64,000 nucleotides of DNA. It comes from Solibacillus silvestris_B (GTDB taxonomy: Bacteria; Bacillota; Bacilli; Bacillales_A; Planococcaceae). Location of the stretch: contig NZ_JBQCJW010000001.1 in the NCBI RefSeq assembly GCF_051967575.1, positions 124,001 to 188,000 on the forward strand. The letters run 5' to 3'. A program made the position numbers and the translations under genes. The notes beneath the pieces are model-generated. The model did no database searches. It saw only the letters and a program-made list of their open reading frames with translations, and was not told where the DNA came from. Shown here in pieces: positions 42,965 to 50,339 of the stretch; within the stretch, counting starts at the first letter, position 1; each line of letters opens with the position of its first letter.

Positions 42965-43209
42965 TACGCTCTATCCCCTTTTCGTCCGATAGTAAAATAC
43001 AAAATTGGCCCAATCGTATTAAAAAATAAAATTACCATGGTCCATAAAAGTACATTTCCCCTCGCCTTTCGATGGCGATATAAATCAATCAATGCAACTA
43101 AAATAAGAATGAGGCTAACTATTATAAATGGTAGGGCAACCTGTAGTACAACCATCCAATCAATATCTTTCAAATCATTTAATCCATGATGAAGCTTCAA
43201 TAAAATCAT
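42964..43209 (-). CDS. Small PLDc_N-type membrane protein
   Basis: An 81-residue protein with two membrane spans and the short motif FFNTIGPILYFTIGRKGDRA, which matches the phospholipase-D N-terminal (PLDc_N) family of small membrane proteins. Those are often encoded beside an ABC transporter. The ATG is behind a weak site and its stop overlaps the ATPase start by one base. It is the first gene of the exporter operon and probably a subunit or membrane anchor. Confidence 0.7.
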   Translation of the reverse strand: MILLKLHHGLNDLKDIDWMVVLQVALPFIIVSLILILVALIDLYRHRKARGNVLLWTMVILFFNTIGPILYFTIGRKGDRA

Positions 43210-43222
43210 TCTCTAAACTTAA

Positions 43223-43244
43223 TTATCATTACCAATAATGATAA
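43223..43244. promoter_or_regulatory. Candidate operator between the ABC operon and its HTH regulator
   Basis: TTATCATTA-CCAA-TAATGATAA, perfect 9-bp arms. A related half, TCATTACAAATAATATT, follows at 43250-43266. It lies between two divergent start codons, where an autoregulated repressor would bind. A Fur-type reading of the same bases was considered but matches less well. Confidence 0.6.
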
Positions 43245-43313
43245 TATTCTCATTACAAATAATATTTTTTATGCCACGTGAAGTAAATTACTATTAGAAA
43301 AGGAGAAATCGAA

Positions 43314-43859
43314 GTGAATAAAGCTGAAATATTAATGCACCCTGTAAGAATAAAAATAAGCCAGGCACTTATGTGTAATAAAGGAAATGGCCTAACACCC
43401 CTTGAAATGGTGAAAATTATTAGAGACGTTCCACAAGCAACACTATACCGGCATATTCAATTATTGCTTGATGCGGGGATTATCAAAGTAATTAAAGAAA
43501 AAAAGGTAAGGTCCGTCACGGAAAAATACTATGTTCTTAATGAAAATGCCGCACGCCTTGACTCAAATGATTGGAAAAAAGCGCCGATAGAAAAGAAGTT
43601 AAGTTATGTATCATATTACCAACTGTCTTTATTGTCACAATACCAAAATTATCTTTCCTCATTAAATAAAAGGAGCTGCTCTGAAGATCGTGCGACATTC
43701 TCGCTTTTAGAATTAAATATTGGGGAAGAAGAATTTGAGAATTTTCAACGTGAATTGAACGATTTGTTACTTAAGTACTTTCAAAGTGAAAACAACAAGG
43801 AAAACGCCATTACACGTACTATAGCTTTTACTATTATTCCTGATAGCTATCAAGATTGA
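43314..43859 (+). CDS. Winged-helix transcriptional regulator, ArsR-like
   Basis: A 181-residue regulator. The first 80 residues are an ArsR/PadR-like winged helix (ILMHPVRIKISQALMCN, TPLEMVKIIRDVPQATLYRHIQLLLDAGII). The remainder is a helical ligand or dimerisation domain of unknown type. It starts with GTG behind AAAGGAGAAATCGAA. It is divergent from the small membrane protein-ABC exporter operon and is probably its local regulator, perhaps responding to the exporter cargo. Confidence 0.82.
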   Translation: MNKAEILMHPVRIKISQALMCNKGNGLTPLEMVKIIRDVPQATLYRHIQLLLDAGIIKVIKEKKVRSVTEKYYVLNENAARLDSNDWKKAPIEKKLSYVSYYQLSLLSQYQNYLSSLNKRSCSEDRATFSLLELNIGEEEFENFQRELNDLLLKYFQSENNKENAITRTIAFTIIPDSYQD

Positions 43860-43880
43860 CAATTAAATATTATTATATTT

Positions 43881-43917
43881 GTATAGGTGTTTCGCCATTA
43901 TGGAGAAACACCTATAC
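43881..43917. other. Strong hairpin after the regulator gene
   Basis: GTATAGGTGTTTC (43881-43893) and GAAACACCTATAC (43905-43917) pair perfectly over 13 bp, 21 bases past the regulator stop. Because no T-run follows on either strand, it is a weak terminator candidate. Confidence 0.6.
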
Positions 43918-44058
43918 AAAAATTTACACCGAGGTAACTTATCCTTCAATTTAATCGGCGGACTGTTTATAATTGATAGTTAAAGCTATGGATTCATAAG
44001 AAATTTAACATATCCATCAGTTCAACATGCAAACTAAAAAAGAAAGGAAGTGAAATTT

Positions 44059-45117
44059 ATGATTCAATCAATTTTATCCAATTTGGCTATTATACTAGTA
44101 GGCCACTTACTCATGAATATGCTCGTAAATCAAAAAAATAGATTTTCCGGCAAGTTTTTTTCCTTATGTGTTGTTTTGCTTTTCTCAACCGTCATTATTA
44201 TTCTGTTTTATTTGCCAATTGAAATCGATGGCTACAAGTTTGATTTGCGATTAATACCACTTATATTTTTGGTTATATTCAGAGGGTGGAAAACCGCCTT
44301 GGCCACCCTTGCGATTGTTTGTATTTGGCGCTATAGCATGGGCGGTGTCGGTACACTGCCAGGTATATTAGCCGGTATGGTCGGTCCAACTTTATTTGTA
44401 ATTCTTTTGCACTCCTTGAAATTTAAACTGGATAAACTGCATGAAAAAATTTTTCTCCTAACTGTTTGCTGGTTTATATCCGATTTCCCCATTGTTTTTA
44501 TTATTCCGGATGGATGGGAAGTGTTTAAAGGTTTCTTTTTAATTCGCTATACCTCGTTCCTTATTGTTGCTTTTACATATTATTCGTTTATTAAGGCAGA
44601 GCATAAGAAAGAATATTATAAAAACGAATTGGAGAGAATGGCTTGGCATGATCCACTCACGAATCTTCTCAATAGAAAGAAATTTATCGAATTACTGGAG
44701 GCAAAGACAAGCGTTTCCGGGAAAAACCGATATATCGCCATGATTGATATTGATCATTTTAAAAATATAAATGATACTTATGGGCATATAGCCGGTGACG
44801 ACGTGCTGCTCCAGCTTTCCGCCATATTTAAGAAACAAAAGGGGAAAAATATGATTTTCGCCAGATATGGGGGCGAAGAATTCATCGTTTACTTGGAAGC
44901 AGCCAATTTGGATGAATCTATAAATACTTTGGAACACCTGCTTCAGCGTGTCCGCAGCACGCCATTTGAAATAGATGGCAAACATGAACTTTATCTTACT
45001 CTTTCAATCGGTTTAGCAACATTGGATAAAAATGCATCATTAAAAGAAGTCATTTATACTGCAGACCGGCTTTTATATATCGCAAAAGAGAAAGGGAGAG
45101 ACCAATTAATCTCTTAA
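44059..45117 (+). CDS. Membrane diguanylate cyclase (5TM sensor + GGDEF)
   Basis: A protein of about 352 residues. Residues 1 to about 185 form a 5TM-5TMR_LYT-type membrane sensor (KFDLRLIPLIFLVIFRGWKT). A GGDEF domain follows at about 195-350 with the active RYGGEEF loop and the metal-binding Asp in MIDIDHFKNINDTYGH. It should make cyclic di-GMP from two GTP. No RxxD inhibitory site is visible five residues before GGEEF. The sensed signal is unknown. The ATG at 44059 is behind GGAAGTGAAATTT; a GTG at 44050 overlaps that site. Monocistronic. Confidence 0.92.
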   Translation: MIQSILSNLAIILVGHLLMNMLVNQKNRFSGKFFSLCVVLLFSTVIIILFYLPIEIDGYKFDLRLIPLIFLVIFRGWKTALATLAIVCIWRYSMGGVGTLPGILAGMVGPTLFVILLHSLKFKLDKLHEKIFLLTVCWFISDFPIVFIIPDGWEVFKGFFLIRYTSFLIVAFTYYSFIKAEHKKEYYKNELERMAWHDPLTNLLNRKKFIELLEAKTSVSGKNRYIAMIDIDHFKNINDTYGHIAGDDVLLQLSAIFKKQKGKNMIFARYGGEEFIVYLEAANLDESINTLEHLLQRVRSTPFEIDGKHELYLTLSIGLATLDKNASLKEVIYTADRLLYIAKEKGRDQLIS

Positions 45118-45171
45118 AATAATTCGAGACAATAAACCCGCACCGCCTTTAATAAGACAATCGTTATTTTT

Positions 45172-45192
45172 TCGAGATAAATATTATCTCGA
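45172..45192. promoter_or_regulatory. Perfect 9-bp palindrome upstream of an unknown gene
   Basis: TCGAGATAA-ATA-TTATCTCGA, 60 bases upstream of the start at 45253. A -10-like TATACT lies at about 45219-45224. It is related to the MhqR half-site but inside out (CGAGATA...TATCTCG), so the protein that binds it is likely different. Confidence 0.5.
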
Positions 45193-45252
45193 TGTAGAAA
45201 GTTGCGTGAAACGGATGTTATACTAAATATTACATAAAGGGGGATTTTTTAA

Positions 45253-45645
45253 ATGGGGAAAAAAAAGCGCACAATTTTCTGGATTATACCAATTGGGGTT
45301 ATTGGTATCTTTTTTTATTTTTTTGGCCCGCAAAAAACAGTTACCGATAATGAATATATTTCATACATACAAGCTACTCCAGTCATAGAAAAGAGTGATG
45401 TCATGACTGGAGATGCATTTGCAAACTATTGCGAAAAAGGTCGTTGGGAATATTTCCAAACGAAAATGATGGAACATGTTGTTGAGTTTAAAGGTGATTG
45501 CGAAATTGAAAATAAAGTACAGTCGATTAATTTACAATACGTTGTTGAAAAGGGGCAAACCGAATACCGCATTGGTGCTATGCTCGTCAACGGTGCACAA
45601 CAAAGCGAACAACAACGTACAGCTTTTTTAAATACATTAAAATAA
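45253..45645 (+). CDS. Membrane-anchored protein of unknown function
   Basis: A 130-residue protein. A basic start (GKKKRT) is followed by one membrane segment (IFWIIPIGVIGIFFYFF), so it is a signal-anchored protein facing outwards. The outer part is mixed alpha/beta and has two cysteines (NYCEKGRWE and KGDCEIEN) 27 residues apart, which may form a disulfide. I do not recognise it. The ATG is behind AAGGGGGATTTTTTAA. Confidence 0.65.
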   Translation: MGKKKRTIFWIIPIGVIGIFFYFFGPQKTVTDNEYISYIQATPVIEKSDVMTGDAFANYCEKGRWEYFQTKMMEHVVEFKGDCEIENKVQSINLQYVVEKGQTEYRIGAMLVNGAQQSEQQRTAFLNTLK

Positions 45646-45677
45646 TATACGACAAAGTGGGGGCTTCTTTTTAGCCT

Positions 45678-46193
45678 TCACTTTTTTCGTATCTCCCCTA
45701 TTTCCCGTCCGTTTTTCTTTTCCCTCATCATCCTTACCTTTGCAAATAATCGCTGGCGCCTTTTCTTTATCGTTTCATATTGAATATTGTATTTTTCAGC
45801 AATTTCTTTCAGAGACAAATCTTCCTGGAACATTGCAGTTAAAAGAAATTGTTCCTCGTTAGCCAGCTCAAAAAACCATTCCGGCCATTCCAGACCAGAT
45901 GGAACGAATGATTGCTGCCCTATATTAAAAATCAGTTTTTCCTCTTCTGCAACTATTTCATGCTGTGAAACATAGCCGGATTTTGAGAGCTCGCGGATAA
46001 TGGCATATTTGATTGCCATATAGGCGAACATCGCAAAATCCCCTTTCGTTTCATCAAAGTTTTTCATCGCTTGCCATAAAGCTATTCTTCCAATTTGCAT
46101 ATACTCCTCAAAATCCCGATAAATTTTCAGCTTAAAAATAACTTTTTTTATTAAGTCTTCGTTTTCAGCGATAAGCAGCTCGGCTTCCTGCAT
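45678..46193 (-). CDS. Orphan alternative sigma factor (sigma-70 family)
   Basis: A 171-residue sigma factor. Region 2 is near residues 5-70 (AENEDLIKKVIFKLKIYRD, YMQIGRIALWQAMKNFDETKGD) with good core-binding and -10 reading elements; region 4 is near 110-155 (EDLSLKEIAEKYNIQYETIKKRR, the helix-turn-helix). It lacks region 1.1 and 3, so it is ECF- or ComX-like in size. ATG 46193 has AAGGATT upstream. There is no anti-sigma gene next to it. The target genes are unknown. Its C-terminus is Lys-rich. Confidence 0.82.
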   Translation of the reverse strand: MQEAELLIAENEDLIKKVIFKLKIYRDFEEYMQIGRIALWQAMKNFDETKGDFAMFAYMAIKYAIIRELSKSGYVSQHEIVAEEEKLIFNIGQQSFVPSGLEWPEWFFELANEEQFLLTAMFQEDLSLKEIAEKYNIQYETIKKRRQRLFAKVRMMREKKNGREIGEIRKK

Positions 46194-46399
46194 TTTTTCC
46201 AATCCTTAAAGCTGTGCACAACTAATATTCCTAGGTAATACAAACTTAAAAAATTATTCGGAAACAGGCAAAATCCGTTTTTTTCAAAAATTGCTGCTTA
46301 AAACAATGAATTATCTTATAATTCTGTTTTTTTATGTAATAAACTCCCTCAAAATTGGCATTTCCGACGTTTTTTCTCAATAAAATGCGCGGGGAGTTA

Positions 46400-46430
46400 T
46401 TGACAAAAAACTGCACATCATGCATGCTAT
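46400..46430 (+). promoter_or_regulatory. Likely promoter of the proline T-box leader
   Basis: TTGACA at 46400-46405 with a weak -10 (TGCTAT, 19-base spacing, or CATGCT, 17-base spacing) upstream of the T-box RNA. Confidence 0.5.
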
Positions 46431-46433
46431 TAG

Positions 46434-46680
46434 AAAATGCAAAAGCATATTGAAGACGAGTACGCAGCAATTAGCTGAACAAGAGAGCACATTCCAGCGG
46501 CTGAAAGAATGGCACTGCAAAACCTGCCGAACCTACTTCAACAAGCTCCTAAAAAACTTAGGCGCCGACTCAGCGTTACGAGATAAAGTGGAATGTATTC
46601 AATACATTCAATTTAGGTGGTACCACGGAAAAAAGCACTTTTCGTCCTAATTTATAGGATGAGAAGTGCTTTTTTATATG
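46434..46680 (+). promoter_or_regulatory. T-box riboswitch, proline specificity (proBA leader)
   Basis: A tRNA-sensing leader RNA before proB. It starts with GAAGACGAGTACGCAGC, continues with the AAGAGAG bulge (46491-46497) and ends in the T-box AGGTGGTACCACGG (46615-46628), where the tRNA acceptor end binds, and an intrinsic terminator (stem 46634-46648 with 46658-46671, then TTTTTT). The candidate specifier in the internal loop is CCU (46532-46534, in GAACCUACUUC), a proline codon. When uncharged tRNA-Pro binds, an antiterminator forms and proB and proA are transcribed. The proline reading agrees with the genes downstream. Confidence 0.92.
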
Positions 46681-46780
46681 TTAAAACATTAAAACTACCC
46701 GTTTTAGGATTTAGATTCTTCCATGCTGCACAACGGGACAATACAATACACCCATTAATTCATTTGAAGGAGGCTTTTTT

Positions 46781-47863
46781 ATGGAAAGAAAACGTGTTGT
46801 TGTAAAAATCGGCAGCAGCTCATTGACGAACAATAAAGGCGAGCTCGATAATGAAAAATTTAAAGATCATGTAACAGCGCTGGCACTACTGAAGCAATAT
46901 GGCCATGAAGTTATATTAGTTTCTTCAGGCGCGGTGGCTGCAGGATTTAGAAAACTGGGCTATTCTTCAAGGCCTGTGACATTAAAAGGAAGGCAAGCTG
47001 CTGCTGCGGTCGGCCAAAGTGTTCTAATCCAAGCTTATTCAGACTTATTTGCCGCATACAATGTTACGCCTGCTCAAATATTATTAACCCGTTCAGATTT
47101 CAGCGACAAACAACGATACAAAAATGCGTATGAAACTTTGTCCGAGTTGTTGGAACGCTCGATTATCCCGATCATTAACGAAAACGATACAGTATCTGTT
47201 GCTGAATTGACATTTGGGGATAATGACATGCTATCCGCTTTAGTAAGCGGCCTTATCCACGCAGATCAATTAATCATCTTGACGGACGTTAATGGACTGT
47301 ATACAGCTAATCCATTGACAAATATTGATGCAAGACGAATAGACAGAATCGAGGAAATTACCGATGAGCTGCTCGGCTATGCCACTGGCTCCAGTTCCAA
47401 AGTTGGTACAGGAGGGATGCAATCAAAATTGGCGGCGGCAAAATTTGCAATTAATACAGGTGTGGAAGTATTTATCGGAACGGGATCAGGGTCTGATAAA
47501 TTAATTGAAATTTTAAAAAACAATGGCGACGGTACTTATTTTCAACGCCATGAAAAGTTCACTCCTACAAATAAGCAATGGGTAAAACTGACGAAATCTT
47601 CCGGTAAGCTCTTTATTGACGAAGGTGCTGTTCAGGCATTGCAGCATGGTGGAAAAAGTTTGCTGCCTGCTGGTGTATATGCATATGAAGGGCAATTTGA
47701 AAAAGGTGATGTTGTAGAAGTTTACGATCGTCATACATGCATCGGACGCGGTGAAATTCTCTATTCATCGGCTGAATTGGAGCTTGCAATGGGCAAACGG
47801 ACCGCCGAGCTCATGCGGCTTCCAGTAGAAGTCATTCACCGCAATCAATGGGTAAAAATTTAA
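46781..47863 (+). CDS. proB: Glutamate 5-kinase
   Basis: A 360-residue enzyme that phosphorylates L-glutamate, the first step of proline synthesis. The N-terminal amino-acid-kinase domain starts with VVVKIGSSSLT and has NENDTVSV and GTGGMQSKLAAA; a C-terminal PUA domain (from about residue 270) is present, as in most ProB. The ATG is behind GAAGGAGGCTTTTTT. It is under the proline T-box and 13 bases before proA. Feedback inhibition by proline is known for the family, so supply is controlled twice. Confidence 0.97.
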   Translation: MERKRVVVKIGSSSLTNNKGELDNEKFKDHVTALALLKQYGHEVILVSSGAVAAGFRKLGYSSRPVTLKGRQAAAAVGQSVLIQAYSDLFAAYNVTPAQILLTRSDFSDKQRYKNAYETLSELLERSIIPIINENDTVSVAELTFGDNDMLSALVSGLIHADQLIILTDVNGLYTANPLTNIDARRIDRIEEITDELLGYATGSSSKVGTGGMQSKLAAAKFAINTGVEVFIGTGSGSDKLIEILKNNGDGTYFQRHEKFTPTNKQWVKLTKSSGKLFIDEGAVQALQHGGKSLLPAGVYAYEGQFEKGDVVEVYDRHTCIGRGEILYSSAELELAMGKRTAELMRLPVEVIHRNQWVKI

Positions 47864-47875
47864 GGAGGGATATTT

Positions 47876-49141
47876 GTGGCGGAAAAAATTATAAATGAAG
47901 TCATCGAGAAAGGAAAGCGCGCTAAAACGGCGAGCTTCGAAACGAATATGAAAAGCTCATCCGAAAAAAATGAAGCATTAAAAAGCATTGCATACCAACT
48001 AATGATCGATATGGAATTGCTGCTTTTTGAAAACAGAAAAGATATAGCTTCCGGCAAATCCAATGGGCTTGATGAATCGACACTCGATCGCATTTTATTG
48101 AGTGAAGACCGCATTCAAGCAATGAGTGATGCGATATTGCAGCTCGTCCAGCTGGAAGATCCGGTTGGTGAGGTTTTAGAGCATATTGTAAAAGAAAATG
48201 GACTTCAAATTACGAAAAAGCGTGTGCCGCTTGGTGTTGTCGGCATGATTTATGAAGCTCGTCCGAACGTCACTGTTGATGCTGCCACATTATCATTAAA
48301 AACAGGGAATGCGGTATTATTGCGGGGAAGCTCCTCCGCAAAATATTCCAATATAGCACTTGTCGCATCGATTCACCGTGCTTTGGAAACAGTTAAATAC
48401 CCTAAAGATGCAGTATTGCTCATTGAAGATACGAGCCGTGAAACCGCCAAATCATTATTTACATTAACTGAGTATTTAGATGTCCTTATTCCACGCGGCG
48501 GAAAAAAGCTGATCGATTTAGTCGTGCGTGAATCGACTGTGCCGGTACTCGAAACAGGCGCTGGCAACTGCCATATTTATTTGGATAGTTTAGCCAATTT
48601 TGAAATGGCGAAAAAGATTTTAAAAAATGCGAAAACACAGCGTTTATCCGTATGCAATACTGCTGAAAGTCTGCTCATGCATAAAGACTTTTTCGATATT
48701 CATGGAAAGGATTTTTTAAATTATTTATATTTTGAGCTTGGCGTTAAAATATATGGCGATGAATATGTTTGCAGTGTATTAAACGAAGCACTTCCCGCAT
48801 CGGAAGAACATTTTGCCGAGGAATTTTTGTCATTGACAATAAGCGTGAAAATTGCAGAAAATATTTTTGAAGCAATTCATCATATTAATCTATATGGAAC
48901 AAACCATTCAGAAGCTATTATTACAGACGATCTGCAAAATGCTGAAGTGTTTTTAAATTCTGTTGATGCCGCAGCAGTCTATCATAATGCTTCGACACGC
49001 TTTACAGATGGTTTTGAGTTTGGTTACGGTGCTGAAATTGGCATTTCGACACAAAAATTGCATGCCCGGGGTCCAATGGGTTTAACTGCATTAACTTCTT
49101 CAAAATACTATATTCAAGGAAATGGACAAATCCGCGAATAA
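47876..49141 (+). CDS. proA: Glutamate-5-semialdehyde dehydrogenase
   Basis: A 421-residue NADPH-dependent reductase that turns glutamyl 5-phosphate into glutamate semialdehyde, which closes to pyrroline-5-carboxylate. Family motifs are VPLGVVGMIYEARPNVT, the catalytic Cys in RLSVCNTAESLL, and FGYGAEIGIST near the end. The GTG start has AAGGAGGGATATTT upstream and follows proB by 13 bases. The product feeds ProC or ProI, which are not in the window. Confidence 0.97.
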   Translation: MAEKIINEVIEKGKRAKTASFETNMKSSSEKNEALKSIAYQLMIDMELLLFENRKDIASGKSNGLDESTLDRILLSEDRIQAMSDAILQLVQLEDPVGEVLEHIVKENGLQITKKRVPLGVVGMIYEARPNVTVDAATLSLKTGNAVLLRGSSSAKYSNIALVASIHRALETVKYPKDAVLLIEDTSRETAKSLFTLTEYLDVLIPRGGKKLIDLVVRESTVPVLETGAGNCHIYLDSLANFEMAKKILKNAKTQRLSVCNTAESLLMHKDFFDIHGKDFLNYLYFELGVKIYGDEYVCSVLNEALPASEEHFAEEFLSLTISVKIAENIFEAIHHINLYGTNHSEAIITDDLQNAEVFLNSVDAAAVYHNASTRFTDGFEFGYGAEIGISTQKLHARGPMGLTALTSSKYYIQGNGQIRE

Positions 49142-49187
49142 ATTACGCCCTCATATTGCAGTTTTTTTATGAAAGTAGGTTCAGATT

Positions 49188-50099
49188 ATGAATGTAAGCT
49201 CGATGATTAAGCTCACTATTTCCATGGCTATTTTCGGATCGATCGGCTTTTTTACAACACAGACAGGTTTGCCAGCTGTTGAACTCGTTTTTGTTCGCTG
49301 TATTTGCGCGACAATTTTTTTAAGCGGACTTTGGTTCATTACCGGTGGACATAAAACAGAAGTATGGAAAAAAGGCGAAATATTGAAAACACTGATTTGC
49401 GGAGTATTTATCGTATTGAACTGGGTATTTTTATTTAAGGCGTTTGAGGTGATGTCCATTTCAATTGCAATTTCCATCTATAATTTAGCACCGATATTTG
49501 TTTTAATGCTGGGCTCTGTCTTTTTGGCGGAGAAGATGGGAATACGCTCAATTTGCGCAACTGTCATTTGCTTTTTTGGAAGCATTCTTATTATCGGAGT
49601 TGACAGTTTTACAAGCGTTTCGCAATTTATGAATTCAGGCTTCGTCTGGGCACTGCTTTCCGCGATTTGCTATGCGCTGACGATGTTTACAAGTAAAACA
49701 ATTCAAGGCATGTCTTCCTATGCGTTAACATTCGTCCAAACAATTGTCGGGATTGTTTTGCTTTTGCCGCTTTGCGATTTTGCCGCATTCGATAGTTTAA
49801 CAAATATGAATTGGCTATACATAATTGGCACAGGGTTTATTCATACTGGTTTTGTCTACTATTTATTTTTTGATAGTATCCGGGATTTACCGACCGTTAT
49901 TGTGTCAGTGCTCGTATTCGTTGATCCGGTCGTTGCCATATTGCTGGATGCCATTTTATTGTCATTTCGTCCAAGCCTTTTGCAAGTACTGGGGATTGTG
50001 CTCATTTTCGGAAGTATTTTATACACCGTCTTTTACCCAGAGCAATCTGCAAAAGCGCTCAAATCCGGAAATTCGTCAATTGCGTCTCGCCGTAATTGA
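49188..50099 (+). CDS. DMT superfamily (EamA) transporter
   Basis: A 303-residue membrane protein with ten spans in two EamA repeats (MAIFGSIGFFTTQTGLP in the first, WALLSAICYALTMFTSK in the second). It exports or imports a metabolite; specificity is unknown. It begins 47 bases after proA, in the same direction. No terminator was seen in between, so it may be co-expressed with proline synthesis, for example as a proline or other amino-acid exporter, but that is speculation. Confidence 0.88.
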   Translation: MNVSSMIKLTISMAIFGSIGFFTTQTGLPAVELVFVRCICATIFLSGLWFITGGHKTEVWKKGEILKTLICGVFIVLNWVFLFKAFEVMSISIAISIYNLAPIFVLMLGSVFLAEKMGIRSICATVICFFGSILIIGVDSFTSVSQFMNSGFVWALLSAICYALTMFTSKTIQGMSSYALTFVQTIVGIVLLLPLCDFAAFDSLTNMNWLYIIGTGFIHTGFVYYLFFDSIRDLPTVIVSVLVFVDPVVAILLDAILLSFRPSLLQVLGIVLIFGSILYTVFYPEQSAKALKSGNSSIASRRN

Positions 50100-50234
50100 A
50101 TCCAGACTTTTGGAGTATACAGGTCTGCATGGCGTATGTTAGTAAGCCTTTATCGTAGAATATGATGGTTTTAGGCTCATTTCAACTTGCCGTTCCTTAA
50201 AAAATTTTGTAGCATCTGTCATAGGCATATATTT

Positions 50235-50265
50235 ACTTAGCGGGTGTTTGAAACACCCGCTAAGT
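50235..50265. repeat. Perfect 15-bp palindrome with one-base centre
   Basis: ACTTAGCGGGTGTTT-G-AAACACCCGCTAAGT. No T-run follows on either strand, so it is not a classical terminator. It lies in the gap after the DMT gene, 18 bases before the terminator at 50283. Confidence 0.7.
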
Positions 50266-50282
50266 GTAGATAAATTTATAAG

Positions 50283-50335
50283 CTCTGAATAGTAAGCGTT
50301 CGATTAACGCACACTATTCAGAGTTTATTTTCTTT
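50283..50335 (+). terminator. Terminator after the proBA-DMT region
   Basis: CTCTGAATAGT (50283-50293) pairs with ACTATTCAGAG (50313-50323), with an inner GCGTT/AACGC stem, then TTTATTTTCTTT. Confidence 0.85.
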
Positions 50336-50339
50336 CCGG

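Noticed and set aside
43223..43266. Fur box
   Set aside because: Only about half of the GATAATGATAATCATTATC pattern is matched, while a perfect 9-bp palindrome with a different centre is present between an HTH gene and its likely target.
46420..46650. Plus-strand open frame of 76 codons upstream of proB
   Set aside because: It lies wholly on the T-box leader RNA and has no ribosome site, so it is a by-product of the structured RNA.
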